DNA from: Pseudomonas bharatica CSV86
Lineage (GTDB): Bacteria; Pseudomonadota; Gammaproteobacteria; Pseudomonadales; Pseudomonadaceae
Length of the DNA stretch: 64,000 bases
Assembly (NCBI RefSeq): GCF_000319305.2
Contig: NZ_AMWJ02000002.1
Location: forward strand, 1,054,001-1,118,000
Reading direction: 5' to 3'
Numbering within the stretch: position 1 is the stretch's first letter; each line of letters starts with the position of its first letter. The notes beneath the pieces were generated by a model, which had not been told where the DNA came from, searched no databases, and saw nothing but the letters and a program-made list of their open reading frames with translations. The position numbers and the translations under genes are program-made. Positions 42,835 to 52,553 of this stretch are shown one piece after another.

Positions 42835-42863
42835 AAGATATGCATGTATGCATATACAGTCAA
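42835..42863 (-). promoter_or_regulatory. Tailocin late promoter with operator palindrome in the spacer
   Basis: On the reverse strand TTGACT (42863-42858) and TATCTT (42840-42835) are separated by 17 bp. The spacer and -10 box hold ATATGCAT-AC-ATGCATAT (42838-42855), two 8-bp inverted half-sites with a 2-bp centre. A repressor bound there would block the promoter. Further ATGCAT hexamers lie at 42863-42868 and 42903-42908. The same ATATGCAT half-site occurs upstream of the repressor gene. Confidence 0.75.
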
Positions 42864-42951
42864 TGCATTTTTGGAAGAATTTGCACATAGGGATTTGCTT
42901 AAATGCATGAAGGCCTTGTCCTACCTGGCTCCAGGCAGTTTCCGACAGGCG

Positions 42952-42978
42952 AAAAAAAACCCGCCGAAGCGGGTTTTC
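42952..42978 (-). terminator. Terminator of the tailocin repressor gene
   Basis: On the reverse strand AAACCCGC-TTCG-GCGGGTTT runs into TTTTTT. It separates the repressor gene from the late promoter. Confidence 0.9.
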
Positions 42979-42996
42979 GATAACTCGGGAAGGCGA

Positions 42997-43740
42997 TCAG
43001 CGGGCGTACATGCCCCACCAGAACACATGACCGAGGATGGAAATCTGCTCTTCCTGCATCTGCTGGAAGCTGTAGTCCTCGTCGGGATGTTCGTCGCGAT
43101 TGAAGCTGCGCAGACGGATGCCGGTGGGCATGCGGTAGAGCTGCTTCACGCGGAGCTGGCCATTGTGGTTGATGGCATAGAGATCACCATCGATGATGTC
43201 GCCAATCGAGCACTTGCCCGTATTGACCCCCACGGTGGCGCCATCACGCAGCACCGGCAGCATGCTGTTGCCACGCACCGTCACGCACTTGGCCTGGTCG
43301 AACTGCACCCCGTTATGGCGCAGGCTGCGCTTGCCAAAGCGAAGGCGGGCGCGTTCGCTTTCCTCGATGACGAATCTTCCTGATCCTGCTGCCAACTCGA
43401 CCTCACGGAGAAAAGGAACGGACACCTCGTCGTCCTCGACGGGGGTTTCATCGTCCCACAGGCTGATATCGCGCAATTCATCGTGCCCCGGCTCCCGCTC
43501 GGGCATCTGGCTGTCGCCCAGCTCGGCGCGCCCGCGCAACTGATCGGTGCTCACCCCGAAGTACCCGGCGATCTTCGACACATGCTTGTCTGAAGGATCG
43601 ACGATCTTCTCGCTGAGAATCCGCGACAGGGTAGATTGAGGCACGCCGGTACGACGGTGCAGCTCCGTGGCGGAGATTCCGTGGCGGTCCAGCAGTGATT
43701 TAAGGACGGTTGCTACATTGCGCTTGTGCATGGCGTGCAT
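42997..43740 (-). CDS. LexA-like (S24) repressor of the tailocin, PrtR-type
   Basis: The 247-residue product has an N-terminal helix-turn-helix (NVATVLKSLLDRHGISATELHRRTGVPQSTLSRIL) and a C-terminal S24 self-cleavage domain with Ser in VRGNSMLPVLRDG and Lys in LRVKQLYRM. A cleavage-site-like AG pair is in VELAAGSGRF. PrtR-type repressors are cleaved with activated RecA after DNA damage, releasing pyocin genes. No separate activator (PrtN) gene is seen. ATG 43740 or 43731 are both possible starts; neither has a strong ribosome site. Confidence 0.9.
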   Translation of the reverse strand: MHAMHKRNVATVLKSLLDRHGISATELHRRTGVPQSTLSRILSEKIVDPSDKHVSKIAGYFGVSTDQLRGRAELGDSQMPEREPGHDELRDISLWDDETPVEDDEVSVPFLREVELAAGSGRFVIEESERARLRFGKRSLRHNGVQFDQAKCVTVRGNSMLPVLRDGATVGVNTGKCSIGDIIDGDLYAINHNGQLRVKQLYRMPTGIRLRSFNRDEHPDEDYSFQQMQEEQISILGHVFWWGMYAR

Positions 43741-43762
43741 ATTGCCGAGGGTTGGAGGGAAA

Positions 43763-43781
43763 TGCAATTGCAAATATGCAT
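43763..43781. promoter_or_regulatory. Operator-like sites upstream of the repressor gene
   Basis: TGCAATTGCA (43763-43772), a perfect 10-bp palindrome, and ATATGCAT (43774-43781), identical to the half-site in the late promoter, lie 23-41 bases upstream of the repressor start, in the gap shared with mutS. They fit autoregulation. Confidence 0.55.
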
Positions 43782-43916
43782 CGACTAAAATGCCCGACCC
43801 GGTTCGACGCAGGATGATGCAGACCAGTCGCCCTTCGGTCTCGGCACCTGCTGGAGAATCCCTGTACTATTAGCGGTTTCATACCCTTTCGACGACACCC
43901 TGCTCCAAGGCCTTGA

Positions 43917-46492
43917 ATGTCCGATCTTTCCGCACACACTCCGATGATGCAGCAGTACTGGAAGCTGAAGAACCAGCATCCAGACCAACTGATGTTCTAC
44001 CGCATGGGCGATTTCTACGAGATCTTCTACGAAGATGCGAAGAAAGCCGCGAAACTGCTGGATATCACCCTGACCGCGCGCGGCCAGTCGGCTGGCCAGT
44101 CGATTCCCATGTGCGGTATTCCCTTCCACTCGCTTGAAGGTTATCTCGCCAAGCTTGTGAAGCTGGGCGAGTCGGTGGTGATCTGCGAGCAGATCGGCGA
44201 TCCGGCTACCAGCAAGGGGCCCGTTGAGCGCCAGGTGGTGCGCATCATCACTCCGGGTACGGTCAGCGACGAGGCGCTGCTGGACGAGCGCCGCGATAAC
44301 CTGATCGCGGCGGTGCTCGGCGACGAGCGCTTGTTCGGCCTGGCAGTGCTGGATATCACCAGCGGCAATTTCACCGTGCAGGAACTCAAGGGGTGGGAAA
44401 ACCTGCTGGCCGAGCTGGAGCGGACCAATCCGGTGGAACTGCTGATTCCGGACGATTGGCCACAGGGCCTGCCGGCTGAAAAACGCCGTGGTTCCCGCCG
44501 CCGTGCACCGTGGGATTTCGATCGCGATTCCGCGCGCAAGAGCCTGTGCCAGCAGTTCGCGACCCAGGACTTGAAAGGCTTCGGTTGCGACAAGCTGACC
44601 CTGGCCATCGGAGCTGCCGGTTGCCTGCTGACCTATGCCAAGGAAACCCAGCGGACCGCCCTGCCCCATTTGCGCAGCCTCAAGCATGAGCGCCTGGACG
44701 ATACGGTCATTCTCGATGGCGCCAGCCGCCGCAACCTGGAACTGGACGTCAACCTGGCCGGCGGTCGCGACAATACCCTGCAGTCGGTGATCGATCGCTG
44801 CCAGACTGCCATGGGTAGCCGCTTGCTGACCCGCTGGCTGAACCGCCCGCTGCGCGATCTGAAAGTACTCCAGGCGCGCCAGGGCTCGATCCGCTGCCTG
44901 CTCGACAACTATCGTTTCGAGCGACTGCAACCGCAATTGAAGGATATTGGCGATATCGAGCGGATCCTCGCCCGTATCGGTCTGCGCAACGCCCGTCCCC
45001 GCGACCTGGCACGGCTGCGTGATGCCCTCGGCGCCCTGCCCGAACTGCAGAACGCCATGGCCGAGCTGGAGGCGCCGCATCTCGCGCGCCTGGCAGCCAT
45101 CGCCGGTACTTATCCAGAGCTGGCCGACCTGCTGGACAAGGCAATCATCGACAACCCGCCTGCGGTAATCCGCGACGGCGGCGTACTGAAGGCCGGCTAC
45201 GATGCCGAGCTCGATGAGCTGTTGTCGATAAGCGAAAACGCCGGGCAGTTCCTGATCGATCTGGAGGCTCGGGAGAAAGCCCGTACCGGCCTGGCCAACC
45301 TCAAGGTCGGTTACAACCGCGTCCACGGCTACTTCATTGAACTGCCAAGCAAACAGGCCGAACAGGCCCCGGCCGATTACATCCGCCGCCAGACCCTCAA
45401 GGGTGCCGAGCGCTTCATCACCCCGAGCTGAAAACCTTCGAAGACAAGGCGCTGTCGGCCAAAAGCCGCGCTCTGGCGCGGGAGAAGATGCTCTACGACG
45501 CACTGCTGGAAACCCTGATCAGCCATCTGGCACCACTGCAGGACACCGCCGCCGCGCTGTCCGAGCTGGACGTGCTGAGCAATATGGCCGAGCGCGCGCT
45601 GACCCTGGACCTGAATTGCCCGACCTTCGTCGACGAGCCGTGCATGCAGATCAGCCAGGGTCGTCACCCGGTGGTCGAGCAGGTCCTCACCAGTCCCTTC
45701 GTAGCCAACGACCTGGCCCTGGATGACAGCACCCGCATGCTTATCATTACCGGCCCGAACATGGGCGGTAAATCCACCTACATGCGCCAGACCGCGTTGA
45801 TCGTGCTGCTCGCCCATATCGGCAGCTACGTGCCGGCGGCCAGTTGCACACTGTCGCTGGTGGACCGCATCTTCACCCGTATCGGCTCCAGCGATGACCT
45901 GGCCGGTGGCCGTTCCACCTTCATGGTGGAAATGAGCGAAACCGCCAATATCCTGCACAACGCCACCGATCGCAGCCTGGTGCTGATGGACGAAGTGGGC
46001 CGTGGCACCAGCACCTTCGATGGCCTTTCGCTGGCCTGGGCTGCCGCCGAGCGCCTGGCACAGCTGCGCGCCTACACGCTGTTCGCTACCCACTACTTCG
46101 AACTGACCGTATTGCCGGAAAGCGAACCGCTGGTGGCCAACGTGCACTTGAATGCCACCGAGCACAACGAGCGCATCGTTTTCCTGCACCACGTCCTGCC
46201 CGGACCGGCCAGCCAGAGCTATGGCCTGGCAGTGGCGCAGCTGGCTGGCGTGCCGACGCCGGTGATCCAGCGCGCCCGTGAACACCTGGGCCGCCTGGAG
46301 ACTTCCAGCCTGCCACATGATGTGCCCAAGGCCGCGACCAACAGTCGCAGCGCGCCAGCCGTCCCGCACCAGAGCGATCTCTTCGCCAGCCTGCCCCATC
46401 CGGCCATAGAGAAGATCGGCAAGCTCGACGTGGACAACATGACCCCGCGCCAAGCTATCGAAATGCTCTATGAACTGAAGACTCTGTTATAA
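43917..46492 (+). CDS. mutS: DNA mismatch repair protein MutS, frameshifted in this sequence
   Basis: MutS recognises mismatches and starts repair. The N-terminal domain has MMQQYWKLKNQHPDQLMFYRMGDFYEIFYEDA with the mismatch-contacting Phe-Tyr-Glu. The ATPase domain has Walker A GPNMGGKSTYMRQ (near residue 612) and LVLMDEVGRGTSTFDG. The frame ends at 45431 (FITPS-stop) and resumes as LKTFEDKALSAKSRALAREKMLYDALLE in another frame to 46492. Adding one C at 45421-45424 (CCCC to CCCCC) restores TPELKTFED and a normal protein of about 858 residues. I treat it as one gene with a probable sequencing error; a real frameshift would make a mutator. Confidence 0.92.
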
Positions 46493-46632
46493 CGCGCGGC
46501 CTCACAAGCTGCTAGAATCTCGCGCGGTTTGGCGGAGCGTCGAGTTATTAGCCTGGCTCGCCGCAACCTACCAGACCGAGCGGCCCTGACTGGAAAGGGC
46601 ATCGCTGCCGTCGCCTGAGGAGAAAATTAGAA

Positions 46633-46956
46633 ATGACCTTCGTCGTCACCGACAACTGCATCAAGTGCAAGTACACCGACTGCGTAGAAGTCTGTCCGGT
46701 GGACTGCTTCTACGAAGGCCCGAACTTCCTGGTCATTCACCCGGACGAGTGCATCGACTGTGCGCTGTGCGAGCCTGAATGCCCTGCCCAAGCCATCTTC
46801 TCGGAAGATGAAGTCCCTGACGACATGCAGGAATTCATCGAGCTGAACGCCGAGCTGGCAGAGATCTGGCCGAACATCACCGAAAAGAAAGACGCACTGC
46901 CGGATGCCGAAGAGTTCGACGGCGTCAAAGGCAAGATCAAGGATCTGGAGCGCTGA
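46633..46956 (+). CDS. fdxA: 7Fe ferredoxin FdxA
   Basis: The 107-residue ferredoxin has the 7Fe pattern: CIKCKYTDCVEVCPVDCFYEGPNFLVIHPDECIDCALCEPECPAQAIF. These cysteines bind one [3Fe-4S] and one [4Fe-4S] cluster; the acidic C-terminus is typical. GAGGAGAAAATTAGAA precedes the ATG. It lies between mutS and rsmZ-rpoS as in other Pseudomonas. Confidence 0.97.
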   Translation: MTFVVTDNCIKCKYTDCVEVCPVDCFYEGPNFLVIHPDECIDCALCEPECPAQAIFSEDEVPDDMQEFIELNAELAEIWPNITEKKDALPDAEEFDGVKGKIKDLER

Positions 46957-46981
46957 GTACCGGACTCGCTCCCGACCAACG

Positions 46982-47006
46982 AAAAAGGCCCCTGCGGGCC
47001 TTTTTT
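46982..47006 (+). terminator. Terminator after fdxA
   Basis: A GGCCC-CTGC-GGGCC stem is followed by TTTTTT. It lies about 25 bases after the fdxA stop. Confidence 0.9.
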
Positions 47007-47021
47007 CATTTTCACCGGGCA

Positions 47022-47150
47022 AAAAAAAGGGGCGGTTTGACCCGCCCACATTTTTTCCGTAGTCCCTGTATTCCCTATCATCGTCCTGATGAATCGCATC
47101 CTGCGATGTCCTTGGTCGTCATCCTGACAACCTGTGTCAGTCCGTAGACA
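47022..47150 (-). ncRNA. rsmZ: Small regulatory RNA RsmZ
   Basis: The reverse strand between fdxA and rpoS reads a 5' end TGTCTACGGACTGACACAGG, then hairpins that expose GGA triplets (TCAGGATGA, CAAGGACATCGCAGGATGCG, TCAGGACGATGA, AGGGA, CAGGGA), and ends in GGGCGGGT-CAAA-CCGCCC with an eight-T tail. This matches RsmZ in location, strand, length (about 129 nt) and GGA pattern. RsmZ titrates RsmA/CsrA proteins and so relieves translational repression of secondary metabolism and exoproduct genes. A -10 box TAATAT lies at 47164-47159. Confidence 0.93.
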
Positions 47151-47324
47151 CAGGACAAATATTAACGCGTAGAACGCTCGTCGCAACTGGCAATGGCTCT
47201 CAAAAAAAGACAGCTGGGTAGCCCGAGCAGAAAATAAAATCTTTTATTTTCATAGAGTTACGAAATGCTCCAATCACAAGCAGGGCAGTTTTTACGCTTC
47301 TTTACTGCAATCGCTTACATGCCC

Positions 47325-47342
47325 TGTAAGCGATTACTTACG
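47325..47342. promoter_or_regulatory. GacA upstream activating sequence of rsmZ
   Basis: TGTAAG-CGATTA-CTTACG matches the GacA palindrome TGTAAG-N6-CTTACA at 11 of 12 fixed positions. It lies about 175-190 bp upstream of the rsmZ start, the usual distance. An overlapping CTTACA-N5-TGTAAG (47314-47330) adds a second inverted pair. Confidence 0.88.
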
Positions 47343-47390
47343 CAAAAAGACTCACCGCTGACAGAACTGACTGACGATCCTCAGATACAA

Positions 47391-47425
47391 ACGCAAACGC
47401 CCCGATCTGGTCAGGGCGTTTGCGT
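47391..47425 (-). terminator. Terminator of rpoS
   Basis: On the reverse strand CGCAAACGCCC / GGGGCGTTTGCG forms a long stem followed by TTTGT. It lies about 25 bases after the rpoS stop. Confidence 0.8.
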
Positions 47426-47449
47426 GCAAGGCGAACGTGAACGTTCTAG

Positions 47450-48457
<1,008 letters not shown>

Positions 48458-48562
48458 TGTTATAGTCCTTTGCTGAGTTCGAACTCAGACTCGAGCGTAC
48501 CTTGTCCATGGCATCGCCAGAGCCTGTCCCCATTACGCTAAGGAACAGGCCGGAATCAACAA

Positions 48563-49423
48563 TCAACGGTTTGGCAGGAACTGCAACGGGTCTACCGGTT
48601 TACCCAGGCGGCGAATTTCAAAGTGAAGCTTCACGCGATCGGTGCCCGTGGACCCCATTTCGGCAATTGTCTGCCCTACCTTGACTTGCTGTCCCTCCCG
48701 AACCAAAAGCCTACGGTTGTGACCGTAAGCACTCACGTAGGTTTCGTTGTGCTTGATGATTACGAGTTCACCGTAGCCCCGTAGACCACTACCGGCGTAC
48801 ACCACCGAACCATCAGCGGCAGCAAAAACAGGCTGTCCCAAATCTCCGGCGATATCAATGCCTTTATTCAAACTACCGTTTGAAGCGAATTTTCCAATCA
48901 GAACGCCGTTCGCCGGCCATGCCCAGCCACCGCTGGAGCGCTCTGCTGCGGGAACCTGGGTCGGCGCCGTGGAGGGTGTCACCACCGGTGTGGTCGCCGC
49001 CGTGCTGGTACTTTTCGGCGGCGGCGGGGTACCGGCAGGACGTCGGGTAACCGTGGTCTTGCTCGACGGAGAAGTGGAGGTCACGACACGGGAAGAGCCG
49101 GAGGATGGCTCGTCGAAGCGGATCGCCTGGCCCGGGCGGATGGTATAGGGCGGCTCGATGCCGTTGCGCGCAGCCAGGGACTTGTAATCCCAGCCATAAC
49201 GGAAGGCGATGGAGAACAAGGTATCACCAGGACGCACCACATATTGCCCGGAAGTTACCGCAGGACGCTTGGGCGCTGCGTTATTACGGTCCACGACCCG
49301 TGCGCCACTGGAAGAAGAAGAAGTGCTGGAGCAACCCGTCACCAACATGCCAACGGCAAGTGCAACCACCAGAAGCCTGATGCTTGAAAGACCCATACGC
49401 TGCCGAATGACTGTTGAACTCAC
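48563..49423 (-). CDS. nlpD: LysM/LytM lipoprotein NlpD
   Basis: The 286-residue lipoprotein has a lipobox LVTGC, a LysM domain (GQYVVRPGDTLFSIAFRYGWDYKSLAARN), a Ser/Thr/Pro-rich linker and a C-terminal LytM (M23) domain. The metal-binding motifs are degenerate: NKGIDIAG in place of H-x-x-x-D, and KLHFEIR in place of HxH. This fits NlpD acting as an activator of the amidase AmiC at division, not as an enzyme. GTG 49423 is chosen because AAGGGAGCGGCGG precedes it; the longer frame has no ribosome site. Confidence 0.93.
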   Translation of the reverse strand: MSSTVIRQRMGLSSIRLLVVALAVGMLVTGCSSTSSSSSGARVVDRNNAAPKRPAVTSGQYVVRPGDTLFSIAFRYGWDYKSLAARNGIEPPYTIRPGQAIRFDEPSSGSSRVVTSTSPSSKTTVTRRPAGTPPPPKSTSTAATTPVVTPSTAPTQVPAAERSSGGWAWPANGVLIGKFASNGSLNKGIDIAGDLGQPVFAAADGSVVYAGSGLRGYGELVIIKHNETYVSAYGHNRRLLVREGQQVKVGQTIAEMGSTGTDRVKLHFEIRRLGKPVDPLQFLPNR

Positions 49424-49610
49424 CCGCCGCTCCCTTAAATGGTGATCGAGTTTGAAAATGCAATAATGTTGCAATTATAACCATGCACCGGACACTTGCG
49501 CGCGATATACAAACGCAAAACGTGAACGGTTGCCGGTCCGAGCATGGGGCACCCGCCTCATAGACCTGACGCCACGCCGAGAATTCGCCATTCGCGAAAA
49601 TAAAGAAGCG

Positions 49611-50288
49611 TCAGGAGAGTGTGCCGTTGAGCAGCGGAACGAAACGTACCGTTCCCAGCACCCGTCGGGAGAAACCGTGCTCCTCGCGCACGATCAGCAG
49701 AAGTTGTTGCACTTCCCCGACATTCCCCACCGGAATCACCATACGCCCGCCCGGAGCCAGTTGGTCCAGCAACGCCTGGGGAACTTCCGGCGCCACTGCG
49801 GTAACGATAATGCCGTTGTAGGGCGCCAGGGCTGGCCAGCCCTCGCTGCCGTCGCCCCAGCGAAACACCACGTTGCGCAGGTTCAGTTCGGTCAGGCGTT
49901 CCTTGGCCCGATCCTGGAGCACCTTGATCCGCTCCACGGAAAACACGCGCTCCACCAGTTGCGCCAGCACGGCGGTCTGGTAGCCGGAGCCGGTGCCGAT
50001 CTCCATGACCTTGTCCAGCGGACCTGCTTCCAGCAGCACCTCGCTCATATGCGCAACCATGAAAGGTTGCGAGATGGTCTGGTTATGGCCGATCGGCAGG
50101 GCAGTATCTTCATAGGCGCGATGCGCCAATGCTTCATCGACGAACAAATGCCGCGGTGTGCGACGCAGTACATCCAGTACCCGCGGGTTCGAGACGCCTT
50201 CCTCGCACAGGCGCTGGATCAGCCGCTCGCGGGTGCGCTGGGAGGTCATGCCGATACCGCGGCGCATCATATCGTCCTGATCGCGCAT
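49611..50288 (-). CDS. pcm: Protein-L-isoaspartate O-methyltransferase
   Basis: The 225-residue product repairs isoaspartyl residues using SAM. It has PRHLFVDEALAHRAYEDTALPIGHNQTISQPFMVAHM, then the SAM motif VMEIGTGSGYQTAVLA, and GRMVIPVG. Its ATG overlaps the surE stop (ATGA). It is followed, across about 190 bases, by nlpD. Confidence 0.96.
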   Translation of the reverse strand: MRDQDDMMRRGIGMTSQRTRERLIQRLCEEGVSNPRVLDVLRRTPRHLFVDEALAHRAYEDTALPIGHNQTISQPFMVAHMSEVLLEAGPLDKVMEIGTGSGYQTAVLAQLVERVFSVERIKVLQDRAKERLTELNLRNVVFRWGDGSEGWPALAPYNGIIVTAVAPEVPQALLDQLAPGGRMVIPVGNVGEVQQLLLIVREEHGFSRRVLGTVRFVPLLNGTLS

Positions 50289-51037
50289 CAGAGCACACCC
50301 TCCAGCCAGCCATCCAGGCGATCGAAGGCATCATTGAAGGTTCGGTCCAGTTGCAGCGGGGTGATCGACACATACCCCTGCATGACCGCATGGAAGTCGG
50401 TACCCGGCCCGCCATCCTCGACATCACCGGCAACCGCGATCCAGTAACCCTCCTTGCCCCGCGGGTTGACGTCCTTGATCGGTGCGGCGGCGCGAGCACG
50501 ATGCCCCAGGCGGGTCAGCTGGATACCGCGAATATGATCCAGCGGCAGGTTGGGGATGTTCACGTTGAGCACGGTTCGCGGCGGCAGTTCCAGGCGCGGG
50601 TGCGCTTCGACCAGCTTGCGCGCGACGTAGGCGGCTGTCGGCAGGTTGTCGGGCAGCCGCGACAACAGCGAGAAGGCGAACGAGGTATTGCCGAGGAAGC
50701 GCCCTTCCAGCGCTGCAGCCACGGTTCCGGAGTAAAGAACGTCGTCGCCGAGGTTGGCCCCCAGGTTGATCCCCGACACCACCATGTCCGGGGTCTGCGG
50801 CAACAAGCCGTTGAGACCGAGATGAACGCAGTCGGTCGGAGTGCCGTTGATGCTGATGAAGCCGTTGGGCAGGGTTTGCGGATGCAGCGGACGGTCGAGG
50901 GTCAGCGAACTGCTGGCACCGCTCTTGTCCTGGTCCGGGGCGATCACCACGCACTCGGCATAATCCGCCAGCGCGCCGTGGAGCGCAGCGAGTCCGGGCG
51001 CGAGAACGCCATCGTCATTGGAAATCAGAATACGCAT
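50288..51037 (-). CDS. surE: 5'-nucleotidase SurE
   Basis: The 249-residue survival protein is a metal-dependent nucleotidase. The motifs are MRILISNDDGVLAPG with the metal-binding DD, then PDQDKSGASSSLTLDRPL and SGINLGANLGDDVLYSGTVAAA. ATG 51037 is chosen as it gives the family start; it overlaps the truD end by 13 bases. Confidence 0.96.
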   Translation of the reverse strand: MRILISNDDGVLAPGLAALHGALADYAECVVIAPDQDKSGASSSLTLDRPLHPQTLPNGFISINGTPTDCVHLGLNGLLPQTPDMVVSGINLGANLGDDVLYSGTVAAALEGRFLGNTSFAFSLLSRLPDNLPTAAYVARKLVEAHPRLELPPRTVLNVNIPNLPLDHIRGIQLTRLGHRARAAAPIKDVNPRGKEGYWIAVAGDVEDGGPGTDFHAVMQGYVSITPLQLDRTFNDAFDRLDGWLEGVL

Positions 51038-52083
51038 GGGCTGTCCGTCTGCCCTGCCGGGACCAGATCGACGAGTTCGCGCACCACCACGGTGGCGAAA
51101 CATCCGGCCGGAAGGACGAATTCCAGTTGCAGGATATCAGGCTCGGGATAATGCCACGTCAGCCGACCAATGGGCAGTCGCAGAATGCGTCGTTCCTGCT
51201 TCATCGCGGCGTGCCCAAGCCATTCGCAGAGTGCCGGATTCTCCTCGCCGACACGCTGTTCGAGGGCGCCGGCCGAGCCCTGCGTGGCTGGAAACCCTTC
51301 ACCCCAGAGCGGCCCGGTGGGATGCAGGTCGAGAATGCCGAGGCGAGGATCGCTGCATTCCGACTCACCTGCCGGAAAGAAGCTACGGCTATCAGTGAAC
51401 GCCAACAGGTCGCCGATCTGCGCACGCTGCCAACTGCCATCCTCGACACGCTGGGCGAGGACACGATTGAACAGGTAGCTACGCGCGCTCGACAGCAACC
51501 GCGAGCGCAGGTTGCGTTGCTCCGGCAATGCCTTGCGTTCGGCCCAGTGGCGCGCCTCCTCGACGTTGCCTCCGTCATGACCAAAGCGCTGCGCCCCGAA
51601 GTAGTTCGGGACCCCTTGGGCGCGCAGCCGTTCGAGACGGGCATCGAGCGCGGCGTGATCGGCCTGGAGCCGGGTCAGGCGCAGGGTGAAGCCGTTGGCC
51701 GAATGGGCACCGCGTTGCAGCTTGCGTGAATGCCGGGTGCGCTCGAGGATGCGCAGGCTTTCATTTTCGGCGGCAGTGAAATCGGGATCGGCCTTGCCCG
51801 GCAGATGCAGGCTGAACCACTGGCGGGTCAAGGCCTGGCGATCCTTGAGGCCGGCATAGCTGATGGTCTTCAGCGGCACACCGGCGGCACGGGCCAGGCG
51901 GCGGGCAGCTTCCTCGGTATTGAGATCGCGCTTTTCCACCCACAACCACAGGTGTTCGCCCTGGCCGGACAGCGGGATGTCCAGCACTTCATCGACCTGG
52001 AAATCCTCCGCCACCGCTTTCAGTACCGCGCTGCCCAGCGCCGGCCCGCTGGCGCGCGGGCCGAGCAGTTCGAGTTCGTTCAT
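51025..52083 (-). CDS. truD: tRNA pseudouridine-13 synthase TruD
   Basis: The 352-residue product makes pseudouridine 13 in tRNA-Glu. The catalytic Asp lies in the TISYAGLKDRQALTRQWFSL motif, preceded by the FQVDEVLDIPLSGQGEHLWLWVEKRDLNTEEAARRLAR segment, and followed by RGAHSANGFTLRLTRLQ and VPNYFGAQRFGHDGGNVEEA. Its start overlaps the ispF stop by four bases. Confidence 0.96.
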   Translation of the reverse strand: MNELELLGPRASGPALGSAVLKAVAEDFQVDEVLDIPLSGQGEHLWLWVEKRDLNTEEAARRLARAAGVPLKTISYAGLKDRQALTRQWFSLHLPGKADPDFTAAENESLRILERTRHSRKLQRGAHSANGFTLRLTRLQADHAALDARLERLRAQGVPNYFGAQRFGHDGGNVEEARHWAERKALPEQRNLRSRLLSSARSYLFNRVLAQRVEDGSWQRAQIGDLLAFTDSRSFFPAGESECSDPRLGILDLHPTGPLWGEGFPATQGSAGALEQRVGEENPALCEWLGHAAMKQERRILRLPIGRLTWHYPEPDILQLEFVLPAGCFATVVVRELVDLVPAGQTDSPCVF

Positions 52084-52553
52084 GCTGGCAGCAACAAGGC
52101 GACGGCGTGTACCGCAATACCTTCCTCACGACCGGTGAAACCGAGCTTCTCGGTGGTGGTGGCCTTGACATTGACCTGGTCGAGCCCGACCTGCAGGTCG
52201 GCCGCGATCAACTCGCGCATGCGTTCGATGTGCGGTGCCATCTTCGGCGCCTGGGCGACGATGGTGGCGTCGACATTGCCGACCTTCCAGCCCTTGGCCT
52301 GGACGATGGCGACCACATGACGCAGCAGCACGCGGCTATCGGCGCCCTTGAATTGCGGATCGGTATCGGGGAAATGACGACCGATGTCACCCAGTGCGGC
52401 AGCGCCGAGCAAGGCATCGCTCAGGGCGTGCAGCAGCACATCGCCGTCGGAATGGGCCAGCAGCCCGTATTTGTGCGCGATCTGCACGCCGCCCAAGGTG
52501 ATGAAATCGCCCTCCGCAAAGCGGTGCACGTCGTAGCCGTGGCCAATACGCAT
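52080..52553 (-). CDS. ispF: 2-C-methyl-D-erythritol 2,4-cyclodiphosphate synthase IspF
   Basis: The 157-residue product catalyses the ring-closing step of the MEP isoprenoid pathway. The zinc-site motif GHGYDVHRF and LAHSDGDVLLHALSDALLGAAALGDIGRHFPD are present. ATG 52553 is right for the family. The seven bases before it are all T and form the tail of a terminator hairpin, so there is no Shine-Dalgarno sequence. The partner enzyme gene ispD lies about 3 kb away, across the formaldehyde genes. Confidence 0.97.
   Translation of the reverse strand: MRIGHGYDVHRFAEGDFITLGGVQIAHKYGLLAHSDGDVLLHALSDALLGAAALGDIGRHFPDTDPQFKGADSRVLLRHVVAIVQAKGWKVGNVDATIVAQAPKMAPHIERMRELIAADLQVGLDQVNVKATTTEKLGFTGREEGIAVHAVALLLPA

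Larger units (their letters stand above)
28884..43740 (-). mobile_element. P2-like contractile tailocin (R-type bacteriocin) cluster in the cinA-mutS interval
   Basis: All genes lie on the reverse strand in the order repressor, holin, tail completion, V, W, J, I, fibre H, chaperone, sheath FI, tube FII, E/E', tape measure T, U, X, D, endolysin, Rz/Rz1. This is the P2 tail order with lysis genes at both ends. There are no genes for capsid, portal, terminase, integrase or replication, so no virion could form. This is the expected content of an R-type tailocin, and the cinA-mutS interval is a known tailocin site in P. fluorescens and P. putida relatives. No attachment-site repeats were seen. The fibre gene sets target range. 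Confidence 0.93.

Noticed and set aside
28799..43916. Attachment-site repeats at the edges of the tailocin cluster
   Set aside because: I found no matching direct repeat in the cinA or mutS flanks, and there is no integrase gene.
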